64,000 nucleotides of DNA from Leclercia adecarboxylata. Lineage in GTDB: Bacteria; Pseudomonadota; Gammaproteobacteria; Enterobacterales; Enterobacteriaceae. Position numbers and translations under genes: made by a program. The notes under the pieces were generated by a model, which ran no database searches, was not told the DNA's origin, and saw only the letters and a list, made by a program, of their open reading frames with translations. Positions 55,184-63,603 of the stretch are shown here, in pieces (the stretch's first letter is position 1; each line of letters begins with the position of its first letter). The stretch covers positions 3,968,001-4,032,000 of the forward strand of contig LR590464.1 of assembly GCA_901472455.1 (NCBI GenBank), read 5' to 3'.

Positions 55184-55799
55184 GCCCGGCGGATTGTTCC
55201 GTTCACCTCATGTTCAGCAGAACATGGCATTACACAACCCGTGAACGTGACAAGGGGGGCCGCCGGGCCCCCCTTGTCAATCCCCGCGGCCCCGCAATGA
55301 AACCGGTGCTTCGCACTGCGCTCACCTCCCGACCGGCTGCCTGCGGTCGGCTCAACTCGACATCCTGTCTCGATTCGCCTCTGGCCGCCATCCCTGGCGT
55401 CCAGCCTTTGTCATCCGGTCTCCGGTTCGCCGGTTTCAGCGGGGACTCAACACCGGTGCCATATTCAGATAGCTGAGAAGCGTGAGGGAGCGTGAATCCG
55501 GCTGAAAATCGCCGAAGCGTTTCCGTAAGGCCGGGGCGAGGCGCAGGGACGCGCCGGGAGGGCATAGCCTGCAGGGATGCAGGCTGGTGCCCGACCCGAA
55601 AGCCTGAAGGGATAAGCTGAGTGCACCGCGAAGCGGCGATTTTCCTGGCCGGGAGCCGGGGTAGTCAGGAGGGAGGCGGCGAGCCCCCTTGGCACGTTCA
55701 CCGCAGCGGAGGGGGCATAAAGCAGAGGTGCTTTAGTGAACGGAACCTGTCCACTTCAGTCACTTATAAATACCGAATCGTTTAACTGACTGGCATTAC
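55166..55799. mobile_element. Non-coding 634-bp insertion element (MITE-like)
   Basis: Bounded by 18-bp perfect terminal inverted repeats GTAATGCCAGTCAGTTAA (55166-55183) and its complement (55782-55799). It is flanked by a direct 10-bp duplication AACCTGAGTT (55156-55165 and 55800-55809). Removing the element and one duplicate copy recreates a perfect terminator stem, AAAAAGGCAAC-CTGA-GTTGCCTTTTT, between convergent tas and lplT, which proves an insertion. The interior is GC-rich and highly structured. Inner inverted repeats include GTTCCGTTCAC (55196-55206 with 55736-55746) and GTGAACGTG (55241-55249 with 55693-55701). Hairpins include 55248-55279 and AGCCTGCA/TGCAGGCT at 55566-55585. No transposase or other plausible protein; the element family is not identified. 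Confidence 0.85.
55248..55279. repeat. Perfect 14-bp hairpin inside the insertion
   Basis: TGACAAGGGGGGCC pairs with GGCCCCCCTTGTCA around loop GCCG. The stem is G/C-rich enough to block or terminate transcription entering from tas. Confidence 0.85.
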
Positions 55800-55809
55800 A
55801 ACCTGAGTT
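55782..55809 (-). repeat. Right terminal inverted repeat and target duplication
   Basis: TTAACTGACTGGCATTAC (55782-55799), the exact complement of the left repeat, followed by the second copy of AACCTGAGTT (55800-55809) and the right half of the split terminator. Confidence 0.88.
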
Positions 55810-55888
55810 GCCTTTTTTAATATTTGCGCCCTCTCTCAAAGAGAGTGGCTCAGGATGAGGGCATCAGACCGGACAGCCCGGCGCGGTA

Positions 55889-57085
55889 TTACCGCCGACG
55901 CTGCCACACCCACAGCGCCGCAATCGCCAGCGCAAACAGGCCACCAAATCCAACGCCAATGCCCACCACCGGCACCCCCACCTTCACGGCCAGCGAGTAA
56001 AGCCCGAGCATCAGCAGCATGGCGGCGTTTTCACCGAGGTTTTGCACCGCAATGGCATTGCCTGCGCCAACGGTATGTTTCCCGCGCTCCTGCAGCAGCG
56101 CATTGAGCGGTACCACGAAGAAGCCCCCGCAGATCCCCATCAGGAACAGCAGCGCATAGGCCGGTAACAGTGCATGTTGCAGGGCGAAGATCAGCACCAC
56201 CACGCCAATCAGGATCCCGGCAGGCATACAGCGGGCCACCGTTTGCAGTGTCACCAGCTTCGCCGCGGCACCCGCGCCGAGAACGATCCCCACCGCCACC
56301 ATTGCGTTGAGATAGGTTGGCGTGGCGTTATCGGTAATGCCCAGCGCCGTGGGCACCCACAGCACCAGCAGGAAGCGCAGCGTGACCCCCCGCGCCCCAG
56401 AACATGCTGGTCCCCATCAGCGAGAAGCGGGTTTCACCGTTTTGCCACAGTACGCGGCAGGCGTTAAAGAAGCTGGCGGTCATCGGGTAAAACGCCAGGA
56501 CTGCCCCGGACGCGCCGCCGGCAGTTTCGGGATGAAGACGTTGGCGATCACCGCCCCGCCATACACCACGGCACAAACGCCCAGCGCCGCCAGCACATGC
56601 CAGTCTGCCAGCACCCCACCCGCCATGGAACCCAACAGGATCGCCGCAATGGTTGACGCTTCCATCAGCCCGTTAGCTTTGACCAGCTTATCCCCGGTCG
56701 TCAGGCTCGCCGAGGATGCCGTATTTAGCCGGTGAGTAGGCTGCCGCCCCAATCCCTACCAGCGTATAGCCAATAAACGGGTTCACGCCGAAACAGATAC
56801 TGGCGGCACCCAGCAGTTTCAGGCTGTTGGCGAACATCATCACTCGCCCTTTCGCGAAGCTATCCGCGACCTGACCCACAAAGGGAGCGAAAAACGATGT
56901 AAGCACCCACAAACACCATCTGCAGGATCGGTTGACTCCAGTCCGGGTAAAACTGGGATTTGAGCAGCGCCAGGGTGGCAAACAGCAGTGCGTTATCGCC
57001 AAAGGCAGAGAGGAACTGGGCCGGCGGTGACCGCCATCATTCCTTTCGACCAGATTGAGGTGTTAGTGTGTACTGACTCACTCAT
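55889..57085 (-). CDS. lplT: Lysophospholipid transporter LplT (frameshifted)
   Basis: MFS-family inner-membrane flippase that brings lysophosphatidylethanolamine and related lipids to the cytoplasmic face for re-acylation by Aas. The start at 57085 ([10 protein letters not shown]) overlaps the aas stop by 8 bases. Segments [124 protein letters not shown] and the end [11 protein letters not shown] match E. coli. Breaks near 57025, 56895, 56700, 56510 and 56395. About 397 residues. Convergent with tas across the insertion. Confidence 0.94.
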
Positions 57086-59239
57086 TATGCGGCTCCGCCT
57101 GGTCAACCATGCCTTTGAGGGTGACAAAATCCGGCTTGCCGCTGCCCAGCACCGGAAGCTGTTTTAAGTAGCGAATATCGCGCGGTACCGCCAGCTCAGG
57201 AATGCCATGCTCTCGCGCCTTCTGAAGCAACTGCTCGCGCTTCAGCTCGCTATCGGTGGTAAAGAGCACCAGCGCCTCGCCTTTACTGGCATCGGTTTTC
57301 ACCGCAGTGGCGTGCATTTTGTCCGCCGAAACGGCCAGCGCCAGCTGTTCAAACCATCTCCAGCGACACCATTTCCCCGGCGATTTTGGCAAAGCGTTTT
57401 GCGCGGCCCTGGATCTGCACATAGCCCTGCTCGTCAAAGCGTACGATATCGCCGGTGTCGTACCAGCCGGTTTCGACCTCGCCGTTGATATTCTCTGCCG
57501 TTGGCGCTTCCAGCACGCCCGGGTTTTCTACCCGCAGGTAGCCGTTCATGACGTTCGGCCCTTTCAGCTGCAGGCGTCCGCCCTCTTCAATGCCCGGAAC
57601 GGCGAGCAGACGCGCGTCCATCCCCGGTAGAATGCGCCCGACGGTGCCGGGCTTCGCCGCCATCGGCACGTTAATAGAGACCACCGGCGCGCACTCGGTC
57701 ACGCCGTAGCCTTCCAGGATGCGCAGGCCAAACTTGTCCTGCCACAGCTGGCGGGTGCTTTCCTGTAACTTCTCCGCCCCGGCCACAACGTAGCGCACGC
57801 GGTGAAAATCATACGGATTGGCGAAACGGGCGTAGTTGCCGAGGAAGGTCGAAGTGCCAAAGATCACCGTACAGTTACGGTCATAGGTCAGCTCAGGCAC
57901 AATGCGATAGTGCAGTGGGCTAGGATAGAGGAACACTTCGGCACCGGTAAGCAGCGGCGTGAACAGCCCCACCGTCAGGCCAAAGGAGTGGAACAGCGGC
58001 AGCGCCGACATAAAGCGATCCCGGGCGGTGAAGTCAGCGATAGTTTTAATCTGCTCGACGTTGGCCAGCAGGCTTTTATGGCTGTGGACCACCCCTTTCG
58101 GGTTCCCCTCCGAGCCGGAGGTAAAGAGGATCACCGCAGCATCTTCCGGCTGCTGTTTCACCTGCGCCAGGTGCGGCATCAGCAGGTGAGCAAAAATCCA
58201 AAGCTTATCGCCCGCGGTGACCTCTGCTTTCAGATCTTCGAGGAAGACCCAGCGCACCTGGGTGAGCTGCTCAGGCAGATGCCAGAGTTTGCCTTTATCG
58301 AGAAACGTGCGTGAGGTAAACACAGTATTGATTTGCGCGGCGGTGAAGGCGCTGCTGAGTCCTTTCACCCCTGCGGTGTAGTTCAGCATCGCAGGAATAC
58401 GCCCGCGGGAGACGGCACCAAAGATCACCGCGGCGCTGATCCCGGCATTCGGCAGCAGCAGGCCGATCTTTTCCCCTTGCTTGCTGTATTTTTCAAGGAT
58501 ACGGCCAACAAACAGGGTCTTGGTCAGCAGCTTGTGATAGCTGTCAGGGGCAAAATTGATATCATCGATGCAGTGTTTCTTTGCGCCATAGCGGTACATC
58601 GCCGACAACAGCGACTCGTACAGGGTTTCGCGCGGGCGCACCGCCATCCGGGCTTCCATCATGACCTGATGCAGCATCTCCCCCGGCGATTTTACGTCGA
58701 TCGCGGGCGCGAGGCGCATCGGGCATCGGCAAAGTGGTCGGCGGCAGCAGATGCAGGGTAATGCGTGGGAACAAGCGCTGTTTCACCAGCCCTTTCAGAC
58801 GGCTGAAAAAGGTCAGCTCCGCGCCTTCAATGCGCACCGGCACCACGGTGGCACCGGATTTCGCCGCCACAAAACCCGCGCCGTCATAGATTTTCATCAG
58901 CGAGCCGGTGATAGAGATGCGCCCTTCCGGGAAGATCACCACCGGACGCCCCTGCTCAATCAGACGCACCAGGTGTTTGATCATCATCGGTTTGGTCGGG
59001 TCGAGCGGAACAAAATCAATCAGTGATGTCAGCCAGCGCATGTACCACTGCTTGCTGACAGAGGTATAGACCGCGAACACCGGCCGCACGGGTAAAAACA
59101 GCGCCAGCAGAATGCCGTCAATAAAGGAGACATGATTGGGGGTGATAAGAACGCGCCCGGCGTGCAATGCCTGGGTGTCGCCCGTCAGACGGACACGAAA
59201 AAGAATACGGAACAGCGTGCGGAAGAACCCAAATAACAT
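57078..59239 (-). CDS. aas: Bifunctional acyl-ACP synthetase / 2-acyl-GPE acyltransferase Aas (frameshifted)
   Basis: Inner-membrane enzyme that activates fatty acids on bound ACP and acylates lysophosphatidylethanolamine delivered by LplT. It starts [28 protein letters not shown]; the N-terminal acyltransferase has NHVSFIDG (HX4D motif) and [26 protein letters not shown]. The C-terminal AMP-binding domain has [45 protein letters not shown] and [36 protein letters not shown]. Breaks near 58715 and 57355 split it in three. About 719 residues. Operon aas-lplT. Confidence 0.95.
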
Positions 59240-59331
59240 CTCAACTCCCTTTGCCTTTCAATTTGTCGGGTTACGGTAAATTGTGGCAGATTACACGAGA
59301 AGTGCAGCAGGAGCGACAGCCGGATAGAGAC

Positions 59332-59419
59332 AAAAAAAAACCTGCGCATCTGCGCAGGTTGGTGCAAGAGATGAGTACGCAGTACGTACTAAGAATTCTC
59401 ACCAATCAATACCTCTGGG
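59332..59419 (-). ncRNA. omrA: OmrA small RNA
   Basis: Hfq-binding sRNA controlled by OmpR/EnvZ that represses outer-membrane protein mRNAs (such as cirA, fepA, ompT) and its own regulator. On the minus strand it starts CCCAGAGGTATTGATTGGTG, the conserved seed end, and ends with the terminator CCTGCGC/GCGCAGG plus nine T. 88 nt. It lies between aas and galR, the E. coli position. The middle (around 59375-59395) is variable, as usual. Confidence 0.94.
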
Positions 59420-59534
59420 ATCTTGATTGTGGCGTCTGGCACCCGACTTCTCCAGTGCTAAAAAGCAAGCGAATGAGCCGAAGTGCAACCAGGTGTGAAT
59501 TTTATCTGCGGCTGTTACATGTTGAACAACAAGC

Positions 59535-59617
59535 AAAAAAAACCTGCGTAAGAACGCAGGCTGGTGTAAAGCTTGGCAGTTAACCGCGGGTTAACGTCAC
59601 CTATCAATACCTCTGGG
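59535..59617 (-). ncRNA. omrB: OmrB small RNA
   Basis: Twin of OmrA. The minus strand starts CCCAGAGGTATTGATAGGTG and ends CCAGCCTGCGTTCTTACGCAGG with eight T; 83 nt. The first ~20 bases and the terminator stem are shared with OmrA while the middle (containing a TTAACCCGCGGTTAA palindrome) differs. The TTGAGAT just upstream resembles the shared OmpR-controlled promoter region; a -10 candidate TACATT lies about 12 bases before the start. Confidence 0.92.
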
Positions 59618-59827
59618 ATCTCAAATGTAGCAATGGCGACTCTTTCCCTGCCAGCAGACAATCGCAACAGCCTGAGGCAAAGTGTAACCAAAGATTCAAA
59701 TTCACCCGCCTTTGTCACGCTTCGCTGTGTAACGATTACACAATTTCCGCAGCCCTGTATCACCTTTGTGAAATGCCTCACCGCCCTGCGCTTGAATACA
59801 CCTGACTTTTCCGCAACACTAATTAGT

Positions 59828-59843
59828 GTGTAAACGCTTACCC
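59828..59843. promoter_or_regulatory. gal operator upstream of galR
   Basis: GTGTAAACGCTTACCC matches the GalR/GalS operator consensus (GTGnAAnCGnTTnCAC) except at the last positions. It is 18 bases before the galR ATG, where binding would give autorepression. Confidence 0.82.
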
Positions 59844-59860
59844 CAATGAGAAGGTAGAGA

Positions 59861-60877
59861 ATGGCGACAATTAAGGATGTGGCCCGACTGGCGGGTGTTT
59901 CTGTTGCCACGGTTTCACGCGTCATCAACAATTCACCCAAAGCCAGCGAAACCTCCCGTCAGGCGGTGCTGGCTGCGATGGAATCACTGAACTATCACCC
60001 TAATGCCAACGCCCGGGCGCTGGCCCAGCAGTCTACCGACACCGTCGGGCTGGTGGTGGGCGATGTGTCAGATCCCTTTTTCGGCGCGATGGTGAAAGCC
60101 GTGGAGCAGGTCGCCTACCACACCGGCAATTTTCTGCTGATCGGCAATGGCTACCACAACGAACAGAAAGAGCGTCAGGCGATTGAGCAGTTGATTCGTC
60201 ACCGCTGCGCGGCGCTGGTGGTGCATGCCAAGAAGCTGCCGGATGATGAGCTCGTCCATCTGATGAAGCAGATCCCCGGCATGGTCATTGTGAACCGCAT
60301 TATTCCCGGCTATGAACAGCGTTGCGTGGCTCTGGACGATCGCTATGGCGCCTGGCTTGCCACTCGCCACTTGATCCAGCAGGGCCATACCCGCATCGGC
60401 TACCTCTGCTCTAACCACCCTATCTCTGATGCCGAAGACCGGCTACAGGGTTATTACGATGCGCTGCGCGAAAACGACCTGCCCTGCAACGATCGTCTGG
60501 TCACCTATGGCGAACCTGATGAGCGCGGCGGCGAGCAGGCCATGACAGAGCTGCTGGGACGCGGGCGTAACTTTACGGCGATTGCCTGTTATAACGACTC
60601 AATGGCGGCCGGAGCGATGGGCGTATTAAACGATAACGGGATTGACGTGCCGGGGGATATTTCGCTAATCGGCTTCGATGACATTCTTATCTCCCGCTAT
60701 GTTCGCCCGCGGCTGACCACGGTGCGCTACCCGATTGTCACAATGGCGACCCAGGCGGCGGAGCTGGCGCTGTCACTGGCGGATAAACGCCAGCCGCCGG
60801 AGATCACCCACGTGTTCAGCCCGACGCTGGTGCGCCGTCACTCGGTCACGCCGCCCGCAGAGTCCACCAGCGAATAG
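59861..60877 (+). CDS. galR: Galactose operon repressor GalR
   Basis: LacI-family repressor of galETKM, galP and mgl genes, released by galactose. The intact 338-residue protein starts MATIKDVARLAGVSVATVSRVINNSPKASETSRQAV, the DNA-binding helix-turn-helix and hinge helix. The periplasmic-binding-protein-like core shows VGLVVGDVSDPFFGAMVKAVE, FTAIACYNDSMAAGAMGVL and ISLIGFDDILISRYVRPRLTTV. Preceded by its own operator. The last 40 bases overlap the convergent GNAT gene; in E. coli lysA and lysR follow instead. Confidence 0.96.
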   Translation: MATIKDVARLAGVSVATVSRVINNSPKASETSRQAVLAAMESLNYHPNANARALAQQSTDTVGLVVGDVSDPFFGAMVKAVEQVAYHTGNFLLIGNGYHNEQKERQAIEQLIRHRCAALVVHAKKLPDDELVHLMKQIPGMVIVNRIIPGYEQRCVALDDRYGAWLATRHLIQQGHTRIGYLCSNHPISDAEDRLQGYYDALRENDLPCNDRLVTYGEPDERGGEQAMTELLGRGRNFTAIACYNDSMAAGAMGVLNDNGIDVPGDISLIGFDDILISRYVRPRLTTVRYPIVTMATQAAELALSLADKRQPPEITHVFSPTLVRRHSVTPPAESTSE

Positions 60878-61314
60878 CGGTACAGGTGCACGGTTTTGTC
60901 CGGGTACTCCAGGCCGTCACCGATGTAGTGCCAGCCGTAGCGTTCATAGAAATCGCGGCAGGCTGACCAGAGATGCAGCTCGCGATGTCCGTTCTCTGCG
61001 GCATACCTCTGCACATGATGCTGTAATTTGCCCGCCAGCCCCTGCCCGCGCGCCGCTTCATCCACATAGAGCGCCGCCAGCCAGGGGTAGAGATCCTGGC
61101 GGGTGATCAGATCGCAGCGCCATAACCCCACCGTGCCAAGTAACTGCTCGCCCTCGGTGGCAATAAAGGTGAGCGGCAGCGCGCCCGGAGTCTGACTGTA
61201 GGTCACGACGCTGGCGAAAAAATCGCGCGACAGGCCGTCGCCAAAGGCCTGCCACAGCCAGTCGATCACCTGCTCCGCATGCTGCGGGGCGGCGTACAGC
61301 GGTTGGATCTTCAC
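60838..61314 (-). CDS. GNAT-family N-acetyltransferase
   Basis: A 158-residue acetyl-CoA-dependent acetyltransferase of unknown substrate. The acetyl-CoA binding motif A is in LAALYVDEAARGQGLAGKLQHHVQRYAAENGHRELHLWS (V-X-RGQGLAG pattern), with a C-terminal FYERYGWHYIGDGLEY typical of GNATs. The GTG start (61314-61312) overlaps the stop of the GntR gene as GTGA, so it is translated with it. Its last 40 bases lie antisense to the galR end, which suggests it arrived or was extended by recombination here. It is not part of the E. coli K-12 galR region. Confidence 0.88.
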   Translation of the reverse strand: MKIQPLYAAPQHAEQVIDWLWQAFGDGLSRDFFASVVTYSQTPGALPLTFIATEGEQLLGTVGLWRCDLITRQDLYPWLAALYVDEAARGQGLAGKLQHHVQRYAAENGHRELHLWSACRDFYERYGWHYIGDGLEYPDKTVHLYRYSLVDSAGGVTE

Positions 61315-62084
61315 ACCAGCTTCCCCTGGAAAAGGGGCACCGACTCAAACAGATAACCGTCAAAGTCCGGGGCGTCTTCATCGGAGAACTCCAGCAGGCT
61401 CTTTTTGACATTTTCCAGATGCTGGAACATGGCCTGCCAGGCTCCCATTACGTCGCGGCGGCGGAGGGCGGCGAGAATAGTTTGTCTGTCGCCCAGCCAC
61501 TTCAGGCGATATGCCCGGCTGGCGATATGGACGTTGAACTGCTGCCACAGTGGACTGCTGTCCATGTGGTGCCAGACGCTTTCAACCGTCGCCAGCAGCA
61601 TCTGATTCTGCGTGGCGGCTGCCAGCACCAGATGAAACATCTTGCTGTTGTCCTGGCTGTTGTCATTGGCGGCGATCGCGCGCTGCTCCTGCTCGATGAT
61701 GCGACGCAGGTTGTCGATATCGGCGCGGGTCGCCATTTTGGCAGCAAAAGCGGCGATGTTGCTTTCGAGCAGCTGGCGCGCCTGTAAGATTTCAAACGGG
61801 CCAACGTCGCTTTTTAAAAGACGCTCTTCCTCGTTTTCATGCTCTTCGGGGATGCGCATCACGTAGACGCCGGACCCCTGACGAATATCCACGGTGCCCT
61901 GTAGCTCCAGCATCAGCAGCGCTTCCCGCACGATGGTGCGGCTGACGCCGTAGGTTTCCGCGATATTGCGCTCCGGCGGCAGACGCGAGCCTACGGGATA
62001 GTGCCCATGGATGATCTGGGCGCGTAAATCTTCGCCAATCTCCTGGTACTGCTTCTTTTCCGCCGGGACGACAGCCTTATCCAC
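61311..62084 (-). CDS. GntR-family transcriptional regulator (FadR/FCD subfamily)
   Basis: Probably controls the adjacent PTS and glycosidase genes. 257 residues; the winged helix-turn-helix spans about residues 12-78 (YQEIGEDLRAQIIHGHYPVGSRLPPERNIAETYGVSRTIVREALLMLELQGTVDIRQGSGVYV). An FCD ligand-binding domain follows (FEILQARQLLESNIAAFAA, FHLVLAAATQNQMLL, HLENVKKSLLEFS). It resembles UxuR/ExuR more than FadR, so a sugar-acid or sugar-phosphate ligand is possible. No frameshift. It lies 90 bases downstream of the GH1 gene, with a GGCCGGG/CCCGGCC hairpin between. Confidence 0.88.
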   Translation of the reverse strand: MDKAVVPAEKKQYQEIGEDLRAQIIHGHYPVGSRLPPERNIAETYGVSRTIVREALLMLELQGTVDIRQGSGVYVMRIPEEHENEEERLLKSDVGPFEILQARQLLESNIAAFAAKMATRADIDNLRRIIEQEQRAIAANDNSQDNSKMFHLVLAAATQNQMLLATVESVWHHMDSSPLWQQFNVHIASRAYRLKWLGDRQTILAALRRRDVMGAWQAMFQHLENVKKSLLEFSDEDAPDFDGYLFESVPLFQGKLV

Positions 62085-62114
62085 GTTATCACCTGTACTG
62101 TGAGTTAATGCGCG

Positions 62115-62134
62115 GGCCGGGCATCCTCCCGGCC
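62115..62134. repeat. Hairpin between the GH1 and GntR genes
   Basis: GGCCGGG (62115-62121) and CCCGGCC (62128-62134) form a perfect stem without a T run. It could lower expression of gntR relative to the sugar genes or be a REP-like unit. Confidence 0.5.
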
Positions 62135-62174
62135 AGTTTGCGCACTATGTTACCAGAAGCGTCGCGATCTGCGG

Positions 62175-63603
62175 CTACTTCCATTCGTCATCAATGGTCA
62201 GAGTCAGCACACGCTCATCACGCAGTTGCCGGAACCAGCTGGCCGACTTTTTGGGGCGTCGGGCGCGGTTATCCGCCAGATCGATCTCAATCAGGCCGTA
62301 GCGGTTTTTAAAGGCGTTCATTGGCGAGACGTTATCGGTGAAGGCCCACAGCATGAAGCCGTGGCAGTTTGCCCCCCTCCTCCCGCGCCAGCAGCGTGTA
62401 ATAGAGATGCTCGCTGATGAAGTTAATGCGGTAGCTGTCCTCAATGATCCCGTCGCGGTTGCGGTACTGGCCTTCGTTTTCCACTCCCATCCCGCTTTCG
62501 GCGACAAACCAGTCGATGTTGCGGTAGTCGTTTTTGATCCGCATCGCCATGTCGTAAATAATCCGCGGGGCGATCTCCCAGCCACGGGAGGGGTTCATCC
62601 GCCGCCCCGGCAGTTCAAAGGGTTCGTAGTACCAGGCCGGATGGAAAGGTGTGTCAGGATGCCATGCCCGGGACGGGGCCTTGACCCGATGCGGATAATA
62701 GAGGTTGATCCCCAGCTCATCGACGGTGTTGTCCGCTATCAGCGCCAGCTCTTCGGCGCTGTAGTCCCACTGCACCTGATGTTTCTCCAGCAGGGTAAAC
62801 AGTTCTTGCGGGTAGTGGCCGTGTACCAGCGGATCGAGGAATACCCGGTTGTAGAACAGGTCGTAGATCTCAGCGGCCTTCACATCATGGGCCGCGCGCG
62901 ACCGCGGATAGGTCACCTCCGGGTTAAGAATGCAGCCCACGCTACCGCGATAACCTTTTTCACGGAACAGCTTCACCACCTTCGCCGTCGCCAGCACCTT
63001 ATGGTGATTCCACTGCATCCAGGTGCTGGTGTTCTGTTCATACGGCCAGCGCAGCGCGTCGAGATAGACCCGGGTCTGGACCACAATCGGCTCGTTGAAG
63101 CTGAACCAGCGCTTCACCTGATGGTGATAGCGGGCAAACACTTTTTCGGCATAGCGCACGAACAGTTCCACCACATGCTTTGACGCCCAGCCGCCGTAGG
63201 TTTCCAGCAAGACGCCCGGCAGCTCGTAGTGCTCAAGGCAGATCATCGGCTCAATGCCCTGGCGGTGCATCTCCGCAAACAGCGCGTCGTAATAGGCGGC
63301 GTACTCCTCATCCACGGTGGCGTTTTCGTAATCGGTAAGAAAACGCGACCAGTTGATCGAGGTGCGGTAGTGGGTCAGGCCGGCCTGCTTCATCAGCGCC
63401 ACGTCTTCACGGAACCGGTTGATGAAATCGGTCGCGACCGCCGGGCCGTAGCCGTTATGCCACACCTGACGATCGTTTTTGTACCAGAGATCGATCCACG
63501 AATCCTGCCCGGCTTTCTTGCCGCTCCAGCCCTCGGTTTGCCAGGCGGAGGCCGCCGCCCCAAGGATAAAATCCTCGGGGATAGTCATCTGTTTTATGCT
63601 CAT
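62175..63603 (-). CDS. GH1 family 6-phospho-beta-glycosidase (one frameshift)
   Basis: Hydrolyses phosphorylated beta-glucosides or beta-galactosides delivered by the PTS; the exact sugar is unknown. It starts MSIKQMTIPEDFILGAAASAWQTEGWSGKKAGQDSWIDLWYK, the GH1 N-terminal signature. The acid/base glutamate is in RWFSFNEPIVVQ and the nucleophile in WFVAESGMGVENEG. After a break near 62365 the protein continues ANCHGFMLWAFTDNVSPMNAFKNRYGLIEIDL and stops at 62175. About 475 residues. Its start overlaps the EIIC stop (ATGA), tying it to that transporter. AscB/BglA-like. Confidence 0.92.

Noticed and set aside
55230..55565. A 111-codon minus-strand frame inside the 634-bp element
   Set aside because: Composition is Arg/Pro/Ser-rich, as expected from GC-rich structured DNA; there is no transposase motif and no good start signal.
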